Source of the DNA: Terramyces sp. JEL0728
Lineage: Eukaryota; Chytridiomycota; Chytridiomycetes; Rhizophydiales; Terramycetaceae
Direction of reading: 5' to 3'
Length of the DNA stretch: 64,000 nucleotides
Assembly (NCBI GenBank): GCA_027603945.1
Contig: JADIIU010000002.1
Span: forward strand, 124,001 to 188,000
The notes beneath the pieces were generated by a model. The model had not been told where the DNA came from, searched no databases, and was given only the letters and a program-made list of their open reading frames with translations. This document shows, one piece after another, positions 22,057 through 32,980 of the stretch (position 1 is the first letter of the stretch; each line of letters opens with the position of its first letter). The position numbers were made by a program, and so were the translations under genes.

Positions 22057-23324
22057 TTATTTGTGTTTCTTTTTAGTTATACTATCTCTTCTAGGTAAAT
22101 CTATTTCCAACTCTCTCAGATCCATTTCGCGTTTTTGGTTAATCTGATTAGGCAACAATTACTTCGTCTAGTTTTTGCTGCACGATGCCACCGAACCTAT
22201 GTGATGTACTTATTGGTTTCAGAGATTCAGTCTTTGCCATTGTTTCGTTCCATAGTTCTGGTTTTATGAACCATTGCCCATACGTAAACTTTTTTGGGAT
22301 GGCTAGCATTACTACCGAGTACCTTTAGATTTTTTCTGTTTTTCGTATGCACTATCTATTGTATCGCCTGTCCCGAACGTTTCTTGGACAACATTAAGCC
22401 TCATTAACGGTTTAGTTTCCAGTATAGCTGGTTTACACGCGTTTAATAGTACATTAAATCCAGCGATATCGCTTTCTATTATCTGTGTATCCTTCTTTTT
22501 TGTCAATTCTACATCTCTGTATTTCTCATCCAATTCTTGTACCTGTTGAATGACTTTTTCGTCGAGATTGATTGAGTGGTCGAGCACATCAACTACCCAG
22601 GTTTGCAAATCCAGTGACACTACGTTAGCATATTGCACCTCTTTGCATTGCTGCGACTGCCTCTTGTTCTAAATCTTCAGTCGTCAATACTGCGTTTGGA
22701 TTCTTGTTGTTATCAATGAATTGCGAATATATTTGTTTTAGTGTTGCCTTCTTTTGCTCTGTTCGTTTCTTTCTTCTTGGCGTAGTGTACCTGTCATCGT
22801 CAATTTGTGGTTTTGGCGTTAGCTGATATTCTTCGATTGGATATTGTAGTTCGTCCTCTACTTCACTTGCAAACGATTCTTGCAAGTCATTGCTACCATC
22901 CATCATTATTCCCAATTCCCCAATCATTCCATGTTGAATTGACTGCCTTGGTTCTTCTTGCAACTCTGCTTCCTTTTCTTCTTTGAGATAATCATCGTAC
23001 AACTCGTCTTTGATAGTTTCATATATCCCTGGATTCAATTTTGCTTTCTTTCTCAGCGCTCCGCCTTTATCGATAATAGTTGTAAGAACTTTCCGTTGGT
23101 TTTCACTCAACCCATTAAATTGACGGGTCTATATTAATGATAGCTACCAAGTCAATAACTAGTTTCTCTTGTAAATGATCCACTTGCTTCTTTTTCTCTT
23201 GTAAAAGCGGGTATTTTTTACTTTTGCAATTCTCTGTTGTAAAATATTCCTGGGGAGGTAGTGGAATTGGCGGTATTTTAAATTTGGATATTAGCGGTGT
23301 TGCCGATGCTACTCGTCTTAGCAT
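22057..23324 (-). CDS. Unknown protein, possibly mitochondrial
   Basis: A five-exon gene giving 396 residues after removing 23129..23147, 22620..22638, 22303..22322 and 22144..22162 (19-20 nt). The total is divisible by three, which supports the model. I do not recognise the family. The N terminus MLRRVASATPLISKFKIPP could be a presequence. The middle is acidic and Lys-rich (PRRKKRTEQKKATLKQIY). The C-terminal part has a compact motif YGQWFIKPELWNE and ends in a basic tail DSITKKKHK. The last exon is found only if the fourth intron is removed; otherwise reading stops at GCC TAA (22148). A start at 23393 is also open. The function is unknown. Confidence 0.75.
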
Positions 23325-23458
23325 TATTCTGGTTAATTTATCAGTACTTTTGGGGCCGGTCTGTTGGCATGAGAGTTGACATTTTGACGTCACGATCCAC
23401 GATTTTATTCACAACAAATCTAGACTGGCAGTTTAAAGACCAACTTGAAACCAATTAA

Positions 23459-23776
23459 TTACAGGGTTTTTATTTCTGAATGTAAATCGTTGAATAGCTG
23501 CTTGTTGCCAAATTTCTTTAGTGTCCCACATACCTTGCATTCAAAAACCGCCTTCTTTTCATAGCCAACAAAGTCTACCAGCGCATTGCATTTCTTGCAT
23601 ATGGTGCGTTTAATCGACGGATCGATCCGAAGAACTACTTTTCGAGCGACCTGTTTCATTTGTCTGTTAAAATACGATGGTAGCAAGTGCTTGTATTGTG
23701 TTTGCGCTTGGTATAGAAAATTCATCCTTTGGTAGATGTCCTTGTTTGGTATTGATATTGGTTTTTTCTTTGCCAT
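23459..23776 (-). CDS. RPR2: RNase P protein subunit Rpp21/Rpr2
   Basis: A 105-residue subunit of nuclear RNase P, which matures the 5' ends of tRNAs. It opens MAKKKP, then IYQRMNFLYQAQTQY (helical Rpp21 N-terminal region). The zinc ribbon has CKKC and CKVC flanking pairs, with the family phrase RIDPSIKRTICKKC. The frame is open for another 24 codons upstream (to 23848). I prefer 23776 because relatives start with a short basic leader just before the helical block. The C terminus is short. No intron is needed. Pol alpha starts about 280 bp away in the opposite direction. Confidence 0.92.
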   Translation of the reverse strand: MAKKKPISIPNKDIYQRMNFLYQAQTQYKHLLPSYFNRQMKQVARKVVLRIDPSIKRTICKKCNALVDFVGYEKKAVFECKVCGTLKKFGNKQLFNDLHSEIKTL

Positions 23777-24056
23777 TTTTTTGAAAAATACATCAAACCA
23801 AACAGGTGATAAAATTCTGCGCGATTGAGCTTCCAAAAGCACTGCCATTAGAAATAATCACTTGCCGACCTCTTGGGAATTCTGTGGATAGTTGAAAAAT
23901 TGGCTGACTAGCATCTGATGAACGATTATGCCGTTAGTAGCAAGGACCCAACCCTGCTTCCATCCGATTATTGAAAGCCGCGTTTAAATCTCAAATTCAA
24001 ATAGTGCTGTCCGAAACAGTACTGTCCGAACTGCAAAGACAAAGTTGTCCAATTTT

Positions 24057-27000
24057 ATGTCATCTCGAAATAAAACAATAAAGCCGGATTTCTCGAAATT
24101 GAGAGCTCTAAGACAAAATGGGGAGACGAATTTGCAACATTACCAGGTAATACAACAATAATTTAGATCGCTGAACAAACCCCGATATACGATGAAGTAA
24201 CGGAAGAAGAATATAATGCAATTGCAAAACGTGCTATCCTTGAAGATGATTTCGTAGTTGATGATAACGGTGAAGGCTATGGCAGAGGAATTGAAGATTG
24301 GGATGCTCCCCAATCTGACTCTGAAAGTGATCTGGAACAGGATCAAGTGCCAAAGAAAAGAAAGAAAAAGTAGAATGCTCTAATGATAGGAAAGACGGCG
24401 GCATCATAACTGCGCTTATCAATAATCAAAACAAAAGAATTGCCCAGCAAAAAGTAGTTAAAGTAATGGTGGCTAATACTAGGAAATCGTAACCACCGAA
24501 AAGGAAAATGAATTCCTTTCCTCCATATTTAATGATATTGAATCTACTACTATACAGAAAAAGTCTGTTGCGGCCAAACCTAAAGTAAAACTGGAAGTTC
24601 GAAAGCCAATTAAATACAATATCGAACCACTTGCCCCCCACAATGATGACGTTGGTAATATGGATTTCATGGATATGGATGAAGCGAACCCTGTACAAGT
24701 CAAGGTGGAGGACGATTTTGTTGCACCAGTTCACCACCCTGTGCGAGTAAAAGAAGAACGGATTATCCCAAAGGTTGAAATCAGATCAGTGTCGAATACC
24801 TCCTCCACAAAGACAAAGAAATTCTTGCCAAAATTCGAACAAAAAGAAAGTGAGTTGGTTATCACTTCTAAACCAACTGATACGGTGAAATGGAAAGAAA
24901 TCAAGAGTGATTTTAATCAAGAGGCTATTCAAGAAGTTGGGGAAGTTGACTTTCACGAAAACCTGTACATGTTTTGGATTGATGCTTTTGAAAAAGATGG
25001 AGCTGTGTACTTATTTGGCAAGGTTGAATCAAACGGTACATTTGTGAGTTGCTGTGTCCAAGTGAAGAACATTGAACGCAACCTGTTTTTGCTACCTAGG
25101 AAATTCAAGCTTGATGGTATATTCAATTAACATAGACAATCGAAATGAAACTGACTACCCAGTCTCCCTTGGAGATGTGTACCTTGAATTTGATGAAATC
25201 CGAAAAAAGTATGGAATCAAAGAATTTGCATCCAAAGTAGTAAACAGAAAGTATGCCTTTGAATTGCCTGGGATTCCAGCAGAATCAGATTTTCTCAAAG
25301 TATTGTATTCTTTCAATGAAAAATCACTGGAAAGCTCACTTACTGGAAAAACCTTTAGTAAAGTGTTTGGCACAAAGACAAGCGCACTGGAACTCTTGCT
25401 ATTGAAAAGAAAGATTATGGGGCCATGCTGGTTGAAAATCCAAAATGCGGAACTTTCAACAGCAAGCATTTCATGGTGTAAATTGGAACTTGTCCTCAAA
25501 AACCCAAAAGATATTCTAAATGTAGCAGGGGATGAATCTGCCCCCAAAACCAGCCCCCCGATGGTTGTAATGTCTCTCAACTTGCGTACAGTCATGAACT
25601 CGCACAAAAATGTCAATGAGATTGTTTCAGTCAGTGCCTTGACATATACAAATGTCAATTGTGAAGGTGAATCGCAGGACCTTAAAGGATCGCAGTTTAG
25701 TATTCTTCGCCAAACCGATGTTCCTTGGCCAGACAATTTTGAAAACATCATCAAGGGCCAAGAAGTAAAAACCACGTTGGTGCCAAATGAGAGAGCCCTA
25801 CTTAGCTTACTAATTGGTATAACCATACTAATGTAGCCAATATTCAAAGAATCGACCCCGACATTTTGGTTGGGCACAACTTCATTGATTTTGATTTAGA
25901 TGTGCTATTGCAAAGAATGAAAGTATACAACATTCCACATTGGTCCAGAATTGGTAGACTCAAGCGGTCTGTATGGCCAAAACTCCAAGTTGGCGCCGGT
26001 GGTACTGGTGATTCTTCGTTTGCAGAACGCCAAATTGCCGCCGGAAGAATACTGTGCGATACATATCGAGCTGCAAAAGATTTGGTCAACAGCAAGAGTT
26101 TCAGTTTGAGTTACCTTTCTGCCACCCAACTAAAAATTGAAAGACCAGATATTGAATACGACAAGATTGCTAGCTATTTCTGGGAAACTTCCAAACTGCT
26201 GGAAATGATCAAACATTCTCAGTTTGATACTTGGTTGGCGACCCAATTGCTATTCAAATTGCAATTTTTGCCGCTCACTAAACAATTAACCAACCTTGCT
26301 GGTAACTTGTGGAGTAGGACCATGTCTGGAGCAAGAGCTGAAAGAAACGAATACTTGCTGCTTCATCAATTCCATGAAAAGAAATACATTTGTCCTGATA
26401 AAGAGTTTATTGAAAAGCAAGTCACTGTGCAGCTGAATGAGGATGGAGGTACTTTTTGCTAATATAGATGAAGTAAAAGCCGGGGGGAAACGCAAAGCTG
26501 CTTATTCTGGTGGTTTGGTCCTTGAACCAAAGAAAGGGCTGTACGATAAATATGTGTTACTGTTGGATTTCAACAGTCTGTATCCTTCCATTATCCAGGA
26601 GTATAACTTGTGCTTTACCACGGTTGAAAGGGTATATGATCAAGATGGAGACCACATGCCAGAGATTCCCGAAGACTGCGAAAAAGGAATTTTGCCCAAA
26701 TTGTTGGCAACTCTGGTTGAGAGAAGAAGAGCAGTTAAGGGATTGATGAAGGATCCAAAGATTTCGCCTCAGGAATATGCTCAGGTAAATTATGGCTAAT
26801 TCAGTATGATATTCGACAAAAGGCTCTCAAACTCACTGCTAATAGTATGTATGGGTGTCTAGGTTTCGTACACTCTAGATTTTATGCCAAACCAATCGCG
26901 ATGCTTATCACATTTAAAGGCAGAGAAATTCTTCAAAACACTGTTACTCTTGCAGAATCTCTTAACCTTGAAGTAATTTACGGCGACACTGACAGTATCA

Positions 27001-28339
27001 TGATTAACACCAACTCTGAAGATATCAAAACCGTCAAGAAGATTGGCAATGAATTGAAGCAGGTGGTAAATACTCGATACAAACTGCTGGAAATCGAAAT
27101 GGACGGCATGTTCAAGCGACTGTTATTGTTGAAAAAGAAAAAGTATGCAGCAATTGTAGCTGAAGAAAAGGATGGCAAAATCAATACCTCACTGGAAACC
27201 AAGGGGTTGGATATAGTTCGAAGAGACTGGTGCGACCTTTCCCATGATGTGTCGGGCTTTGCGTTGAATCAAATTTTGTCCAGCGAAAGTAGAGAAGATG
27301 CAGTCGAAAAAATTCATCAATATTTAGTTAAAGTTGGCGATCAAGTCCGAGCAAAACTTGTTCCGCCAGAGAAATATGTGATCAACAAAGGACTTACTAA
27401 AAAACCCGAAGAATACGCTGATAAGCATGCTCAACCTCATGTTCAAGTCGCTTTGCGAATGAAAAAGAATGGAGGCGGTGTTAAAGTTGGTGATACGATT
27501 CCATATGTTATTTGCAAAGGATCTGATGCAAACATTTCTCAAAGGGCACACCATATAGATGAATTGCTCAAGGAAGGCTCTGAATTAGAGATTGATATCG
27601 ACTGGTATCTTGCAAATCAGGTACATCCACCAATTTCGAGACTGTGCGCTCCAATAGAAGGCACTGATAATGCACGGCTAGCGGAATGTTTGGGGTTGGA
27701 TGTTGCAAAATACCAACAAATTTCAAGCAGTAGAACGGACGAAATTGACTTGTTTACGCTTGATTCGCAACTGGATGATCAGGAAAGGTTTAAAAATGTG
27801 GACAAATTCCAGTTCTGCTGTGTGTATTGCAATGAACAATCCGAGTTCTCTGGAATTATCAAGCACCATAATGACGGTGAACTAGAGGATGGATTTGTAT
27901 GTCAAAACATTGGCTGTCAATCAAAGCTTCCTTTGGAAATTTTCCAGACTCAATTGATTCTTTCTATTAGAAAGTGTCTTGAAAAGTATTTGGATCAATA
28001 CAATATCTGCGAAGATCCTACTTGCAACGCAAAAACCAGAGCGAATGGTGTTATGGGAAGAAAGTGCATAGTGTCAAAATGCCAAGGCTTCATGAAGATG
28101 GAATATGGCGACAGAGATTTGTACAACCAATTGCAATATTTCAAGAAACTGTTCCAGGCCAACCATTTGTACAAATTATATCCGCAAAGCAAAGGTAAGT
28201 AATTATTAACATTGAAAAAATTGATTTGCTTGTTTTCCAGAATGAGAATTACATCAGCAGTTTACAAACCGTTGTTGAACAATATTTGGACACCAATTCA
28301 AGGCATTGGATTAATCTCGGAGAAATTTTTAGTTTTTGA
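24057..28339 (+). CDS. POL1: DNA polymerase alpha catalytic subunit
   Basis: A B-family replicative polymerase of 1374 residues that extends RNA primers together with primase. N-terminal region: [21 protein letters not shown], typical of Pol alpha. Exonuclease-like domain [19 protein letters not shown] lacks the full proofreading set, as usual. Polymerase motifs: [15 protein letters not shown] (A), [12 protein letters not shown] (B), YGDTDSIMI (C). Two C-terminal zinc modules ([24 protein letters not shown]). Introns: 24147..24166, 24368..24387, 24463..24482, 25117..25135, 25817..25836, 26449..26467, 26785..26804 and 28195..28214. The last ends TTG, not AG. Using it gives [15 protein letters not shown], continuous to VVEQYLDTN and LGEIFSF. 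The stop TGA overlaps AATAAA. Confidence 0.96.
28195..28214 (+). other. POL1: GT-TG intron in Pol alpha gene
   Basis: This 20-nt intron begins GTAAGT and ends TTAACATTG, that is, the usual branch-like TTAAC followed by ATTG where other introns have ATAG. Ending at TTG is the only choice that keeps the reading frame and the C-terminal Pol alpha residues. The nearest downstream AG (TTTTCCAG, 46-nt intron) leads to an immediate stop. Confidence 0.7.
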
Positions 28340-28384
28340 ATAAACATCTTCAATAAGGTTACTGTCAGACCACTAGAATTTTAT

Positions 28385-29271
28385 TCAGCGATTTCCCGCA
28401 TAGATTTTGGCCAGTAGCTTTAAAAAGTAGTTGTTATCAAGTAGATCCAAACACTGAGATGTGCTCTTTGCCTCTGATTTGCCACCATCTTTGGCTGGAA
28501 TGTCAAACACCAAAGGAAGAAAGTTATCATCCTGGACAAAATCCCTGAAACACAGCCGATCGTGAATCCTACATCAATAAGGAATTACCAATTATTCACT
28601 TGGTCAATCGTCATGTTGCAATGAACCATCACGTTCTTTTTCAACAGGCAATCAACACTTTCAAAATCGTCCACCAAGTCAACATGCTTTGCGAATTGTT
28701 CTGCAACAGTCTTATCAGCAATAGATGGCACGAATATTTCCATAAGCTGAGACTGATGAATCCCACTCTTGACACCGTCAATGAGTTTATCGTATGAAAT
28801 CGGCTTTTCCCCCTCAGCAATTTCAATTGCCGCACACACGAATTTGATTTGGAATAGGATCTCCAACTTTTTCATGTCCCTTTTCCGCTCACTGTCAAGT
28901 CTGTCAAGTGAAAATTCTTTTGGTTCAAAAAACAAAAGCTCATAGTGTAATATGCGTTCTTCATTCCATTTCAAAAGATATTCGTGAATCATTGCTTCGC
29001 GATTTTCAGAGTACTTTGTCCACATTTCCAACAGGCGATACCTTTTATCACTTGACAGAGGAGATTTGTTCATTGTATCGGTGAATGTTGCGAGCGACCT
29101 TGAATCATACACTCCCAGATTTACATCCGACCTAGTAATGGGGGGCAAAAACGGGATTTTGAATAAGTTTTTAGTCAAGAGTTCATTTGCTTGGAATATG
29201 GTCATGTCCAGGTCGAGCGAAAAGTACTTTACTTCAACCAGCAAGTTTTCGACACTTTCAATAGTTGCCAT
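28385..29271 (-). CDS. Unknown mainly helical protein
   Basis: A 288-residue protein from two exons; the intron at 28569..28588 (20 nt) joins VNN to WIHDRLCFRDFVQDD. I do not recognise it. It is rich in charged and helical sequence, with no signal peptide, membrane segment or zinc motif. A start at 29271 (MATIESVENLLVEVKYF) is clear. Its stop TGA overlaps AATAAA, and it converges on Pol alpha with 45 bp between the stops. It shares a roughly 200-bp spacer with the divergent myosin light chain gene. No function is proposed. Confidence 0.78.
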
Positions 29272-29476
29272 TAACGCATTTGAGGCTGCAGCTGTTTTTA
29301 TATGTTGCCATTGTTATTGCCAGCACGACTGGCCGCACATAAGTTGTCAGCAATAGAATTTGTAAACCATGATGAAATCACTATTCACTAATATTATTGT
29401 TCGGTCCACCGTAGATTTATTGATTGTCTGCAAAAAGTAAACAAGGTGACGTGAATACTTTTTTCATTTTCGCGAA

Positions 29477-30029
29477 ATGGTATTAACCGACTAACAGCTA
29501 GTCTCAAAGAAAGCAAAAGAAGAAGCGCGCAGTCAGACAAAATTCCAATGTATTCGCAATGTTCGATCAAGGGCAAATTGCTGAATTCAAAGAAGCTTTT
29601 TCAATGATTGATCACGACAATGATGGTTTCATTGACAAGGAAGATTTAAAAGATATGCTCGCATCTCTAGGTACTAATTTGCTGACAAGGCCAAAATCCA
29701 ACTGAGGAATATATTGAAGATATGATCAGTGAAGCTCCCGGTAGTATCAACTTTACAATGTTTTTGACTTTGATGGGTGAAAAGATGAGTGGGACTGATC
29801 CGGAACATGAAATCTTGCAAGCATTTGAATGCTTTGACGTGGGAAAATCTGGATTTATCAACGCCGATGTATTACGCGAGGCAATGACCACGATGGGTGA
29901 AAGATTCACAGACGATGAAGTAAGTTTGATTAATGGCAGGTTGATGTTATGTTCAAAGGAGCCCCAGTTGATCGTTTAAACCAATTCAATTACAGACAAT
30001 TTGTCCAAGTATTGAAGCACGGTGAATAA
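29477..30029 (+). CDS. RLC1: Myosin II regulatory light chain
   Basis: An EF-hand protein of 163 residues that binds the neck of myosin II heavy chain. The first intron (29480..29501) falls directly after the ATG, so exon 1 codes for Met only. The product then reads [20 protein letters not shown], the basic phosphorylatable extension of animal and amoebozoan RLCs; the serine in NSNVF aligns with the myosin light chain kinase site, and the preceding Thr is Asn. EF loop 1 [12 protein letters not shown] is canonical and should bind a divalent ion; later loops are degenerate ([28 protein letters not shown]). Other introns: 29671..29689 and 29920..29939. The stop overlaps AATAAA. Confidence 0.95.
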
Positions 30030-30125
30030 ATATTTTGAATTTCAATTCCTCAATATTGTGAGCTGACTGGAAAGTGTTTGATCCACAAATATGGTGTTAT
30101 AAAATTGCAAAAAAATCGCGAAGAT

Positions 30126-31047
30126 ATGAATATTTTTGTGGCATCAGACCCTGTCCTGGATTGGGACAAAGCGCTGTCTCACTTAGTTGTATTTTCAGCA
30201 CTTGGAGTTGTCATCCGCTACTATTCGCTCACCCTTACAGGATATCTGCTGCCAGCAATTCTGTTCCCGCAGGTTATTGGATGTTTTATACTTGGAATCG
30301 TCCACTCTCACAGCTGGATACAAAAGTACTGACCGTTTAATGTTAGACATCATTATTTGAAACTTGGGTTAGCCACTGGATTATGTGGATCGATTACAAC
30401 ATTTTCTTCGTTTGTTGTCAATGATTACCACGTCTTTCAATCGGACGTATTTAACGGAATTATCTTGATTGGACTAATGCTTAGTTGTTCAATTGCCGCG
30501 TACCTGTTTGGGCGACACGTTGGATGTGTGGAACTATTTCATTACCCGCATACAGTTGTATGGATGGATTCAAGTCCAATCTGGCTTATTTTTGCCATAT
30601 TGACGTTTATAGGTGTCGCAATATGGTGCAGCTTCCAAACAAATCTATCTTTTGGATTGGCGGTGCTATTTGGACCTTTTGGAACCATCCTTCGATATTT
30701 CCTGTCCAAATTTAATCAAACAGCGGGGTTCATTCCGTTTGGAACCTTTATAGGTAATATTGCTATTTATTCCAGCAAATATATCTGCTACTATCCTATT
30801 GTGTTTCTTGAGTATATCCGAGAGTAACGGGCTTGGTGGTAAATGGTGCGCAGTTGCCTACGGCCTTGAATTTGGTTTTTGTGGATGTTTATCTACCATA
30901 TCTACATTTATTGCAGAACTTTATATGAAGGAAACTTGCTATTCGTACAGATACGGGATATTATCGCTAGGTACTGGCTTGCTCTCCACCTTATTGATAC
31001 TTGGCAGTTGGTCAGCAAGCGGACATGGAACTAATGCTTGCTCTTAA
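30126..31047 (+). CDS. FEX1: Fluoride exporter, two-domain CrcB/FEX type
   Basis: A 292-residue membrane protein that exports fluoride. Eukaryotic FEX proteins are two fused CrcB-like halves, and both are visible: LGLATGLCGSITTFSSF in the first and GLEFGFCGCLSTISTFIAEL in the second, each ending in the Phe-rich pore helix. About eight to nine membrane segments are predicted. Introns 30326..30346 and 30754..30775 are needed; the second restores GTFIANISATILL. The start at 30126 is the second in-frame ATG (the first is at 30078) and gives a short cytosolic N terminus (MNIFVASDPVLDWDKA). The spacer after the myosin light chain stop is only 96 bp. Confidence 0.92.
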
Positions 31048-31184
31048 ATAATATAATTCACATCTTTTATTATGGCACTAATAAGATCGTTGAACAACTT
31101 CCTTGAACATTGAGTTTGCACTCTTCACCCACTTTCCAAGTGCAGAATATCTCAACGCATCATTTGAACTACATCAACAACATA

Positions 31185-32521
31185 TTACCCTTGATCTAGC
31201 TGTACAAGCTGTGCGATTTGGTCAACCTTTGCTACTAATTTCCCATCAAGAATGACACTGATTAGAATATCCTCAACTTCTTTTGGCGATATAGTTAATT
31301 GCTATGGTTAGTTGGCAGCTACCTCTGCAATAAATTTAATTTCAATTCTAGAGTATGGCGAAACCAAATCAATGAGTACCTGCATCCTAATGGTTTTCAA
31401 TACATCATCAATATATTCTCTGATAAACAAGTCATCCATAATTGAAGATCTGTTTGATCGCAATATCCTTTCGAATCTCTTTAAATCCTTTTGGTGGAAT
31501 GCGTCTACCAAATCAGTCAACACAATAATTTGAGGATCTGTAGCGTATGATTTGGTTTCTTGAGAATCAAATGGATTGATTTGAGATTCCATCAACATAT
31601 TAGCCAGCACCAAATATTTCAGACATTGGATTCTTTGCTGACTTCCGGCTTCATCATAGTTTTTGAAAGCTTCAAAGAAATCTGTTTGTGCCTTATCCCA
31701 TTCCTGTTCATACATGTGCATCTTTCCGCCGCATTCTCTAATCAGCCCCATAATTCTAGGGTGAGGAATTGCAGATTTGACATGCAAACATTTTTGGTAC
31801 ACTTCTTTTAATTTCTTGTTATTCTTGGTTTCGGTATACATTTGAATTTCCAGCGCGTAGATTTCTAAAAGCAAAGTGCCTTTTTGTTGGTCATTAGAAC
31901 CATCAGAATTCTGGCAGGATTCGTGCAATTGACGGATAATCTTTTTCAACCTGCCATGTTCATGACGATCTAGCCAGAGCTACCGTTAAAATAGCCGTAC
32001 TTTTGCAAGCTTGAGATTGGTCTTTGTCCACAACCGTTCATTCCTTGATTCTTCCAGTGAATCCAATGTAATCGAATACAATTTTTCCATGAATGTAGTG
32101 TCTTGTGCTGCAGAAACATAGTCCAAAATTCCATTGATGCTTTTTTCGCTGGTATTTCGGGTTACTGCACTCTTTGTATACGTGAGCAGATTAACATAAT
32201 ACCGCAGCGTCTAATTTTAACCATAGCTTACTGAATCATAGTCAGCCAGCTTAAATGACACTTTAATCATTTGTTTATGCGCCTTGAAACCCCTGCAATT
32301 AACCACAATTACCATTCGCCTTTTTCTTCTTCCGCATCAATGACTTTTTGAAAATGCGTAATCGCTTTCTGAGGATCATTCTCCTTGTACCCCTTTGCTT
32401 CATAATATGCATTTTCAAGATCGACTTGAGTTTCCTCTTCCTCAGACCCTGAATATTCAAAGTCGAATTCATCTTCCTCCTGTTGTTAGCTATCTGCAAC
32501 CATCATATCATCATCAGACAT
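31185..32521 (-). CDS. CSN2: COP9 signalosome subunit 2
   Basis: A PCI-domain subunit of the COP9 signalosome, which removes Nedd8 from cullins. The 410-residue product opens with an acidic N terminus ([16 protein letters not shown]). Then come [96 protein letters not shown] and the PCI part with NPFDSQETK. Five introns (32480..32500, 32293..32312, 32211..32231, 31980..32000, 31302..31322), each 20-21 nt, restore close matches to animal and fungal CSN2. The last exon supplies the winged-helix end [20 protein letters not shown]. It is divergent from ERG28, with 29 bp between the start codons. Confidence 0.97.
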
Positions 32522-32550
32522 TTCGAGATTTGTAAAGTTGGAAAACGAAA

Positions 32551-32980
32551 ATGTCGATCGTGAATATTCCGAATGTCTTGTTCTTTGTTGGCACCATGGC
32601 GTTTTACAGTACTTGGATTTAAATATAGATTTTATTCAGAATTATATTCCTTCAATGAGTGTTACAAGACGAATCTATGCTAAACGGCCAGATCAAGTAA
32701 CTGATTTGACTGCAAGACTAATGGGCGTATGGACCTTAACCTCGGCAATAGTGCGCATATACGCTTCGTACCACATTCATGACAGAGCAGCGTATGATTT
32801 GTGTATAGCAACATTTGGAATTGCATTATTCTCATTTACCAGCGAAATTTTCATTTACAAGACTGCACCAATTAGCTCGCCAGGTGTATTTCCAGCCATG
32901 CTCATCTCTAGTAATTATTAATAACGATAGCGACTATGTTATTCTGGATGCTTTCATCGTATGGGGTGTATGTTCAATAA
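32551..32980 (+). CDS. ERG28: Ergosterol biosynthesis scaffold protein ERG28
   Basis: A small ER membrane protein (129 residues) that tethers the sterol C-4 demethylation enzymes. Markers: FIQNYIP, RLMGVWTLTSAIVRIYASYH, IHDRAAYDLCIATFGIALF and FTSEIFIYKTA. About four membrane segments. Introns 32609..32628 and 32911..32930 (both 20 nt). The first restores MAFYNFIQNY, the second the C-terminal WMLSSYGVYVQ. The stop TAA overlaps AATAAA (32976-32981). With HMG-CoA reductase in the same window it shows sterol synthesis from mevalonate. Confidence 0.95.

Noticed and set aside
28195..28250. A frameshift or pseudogene at the 3' end of DNA polymerase alpha
   Set aside because: The apparent frame break disappears if a 20-nt GT-TG intron is removed; the downstream exon then codes the expected C terminus and the total length is divisible by three.
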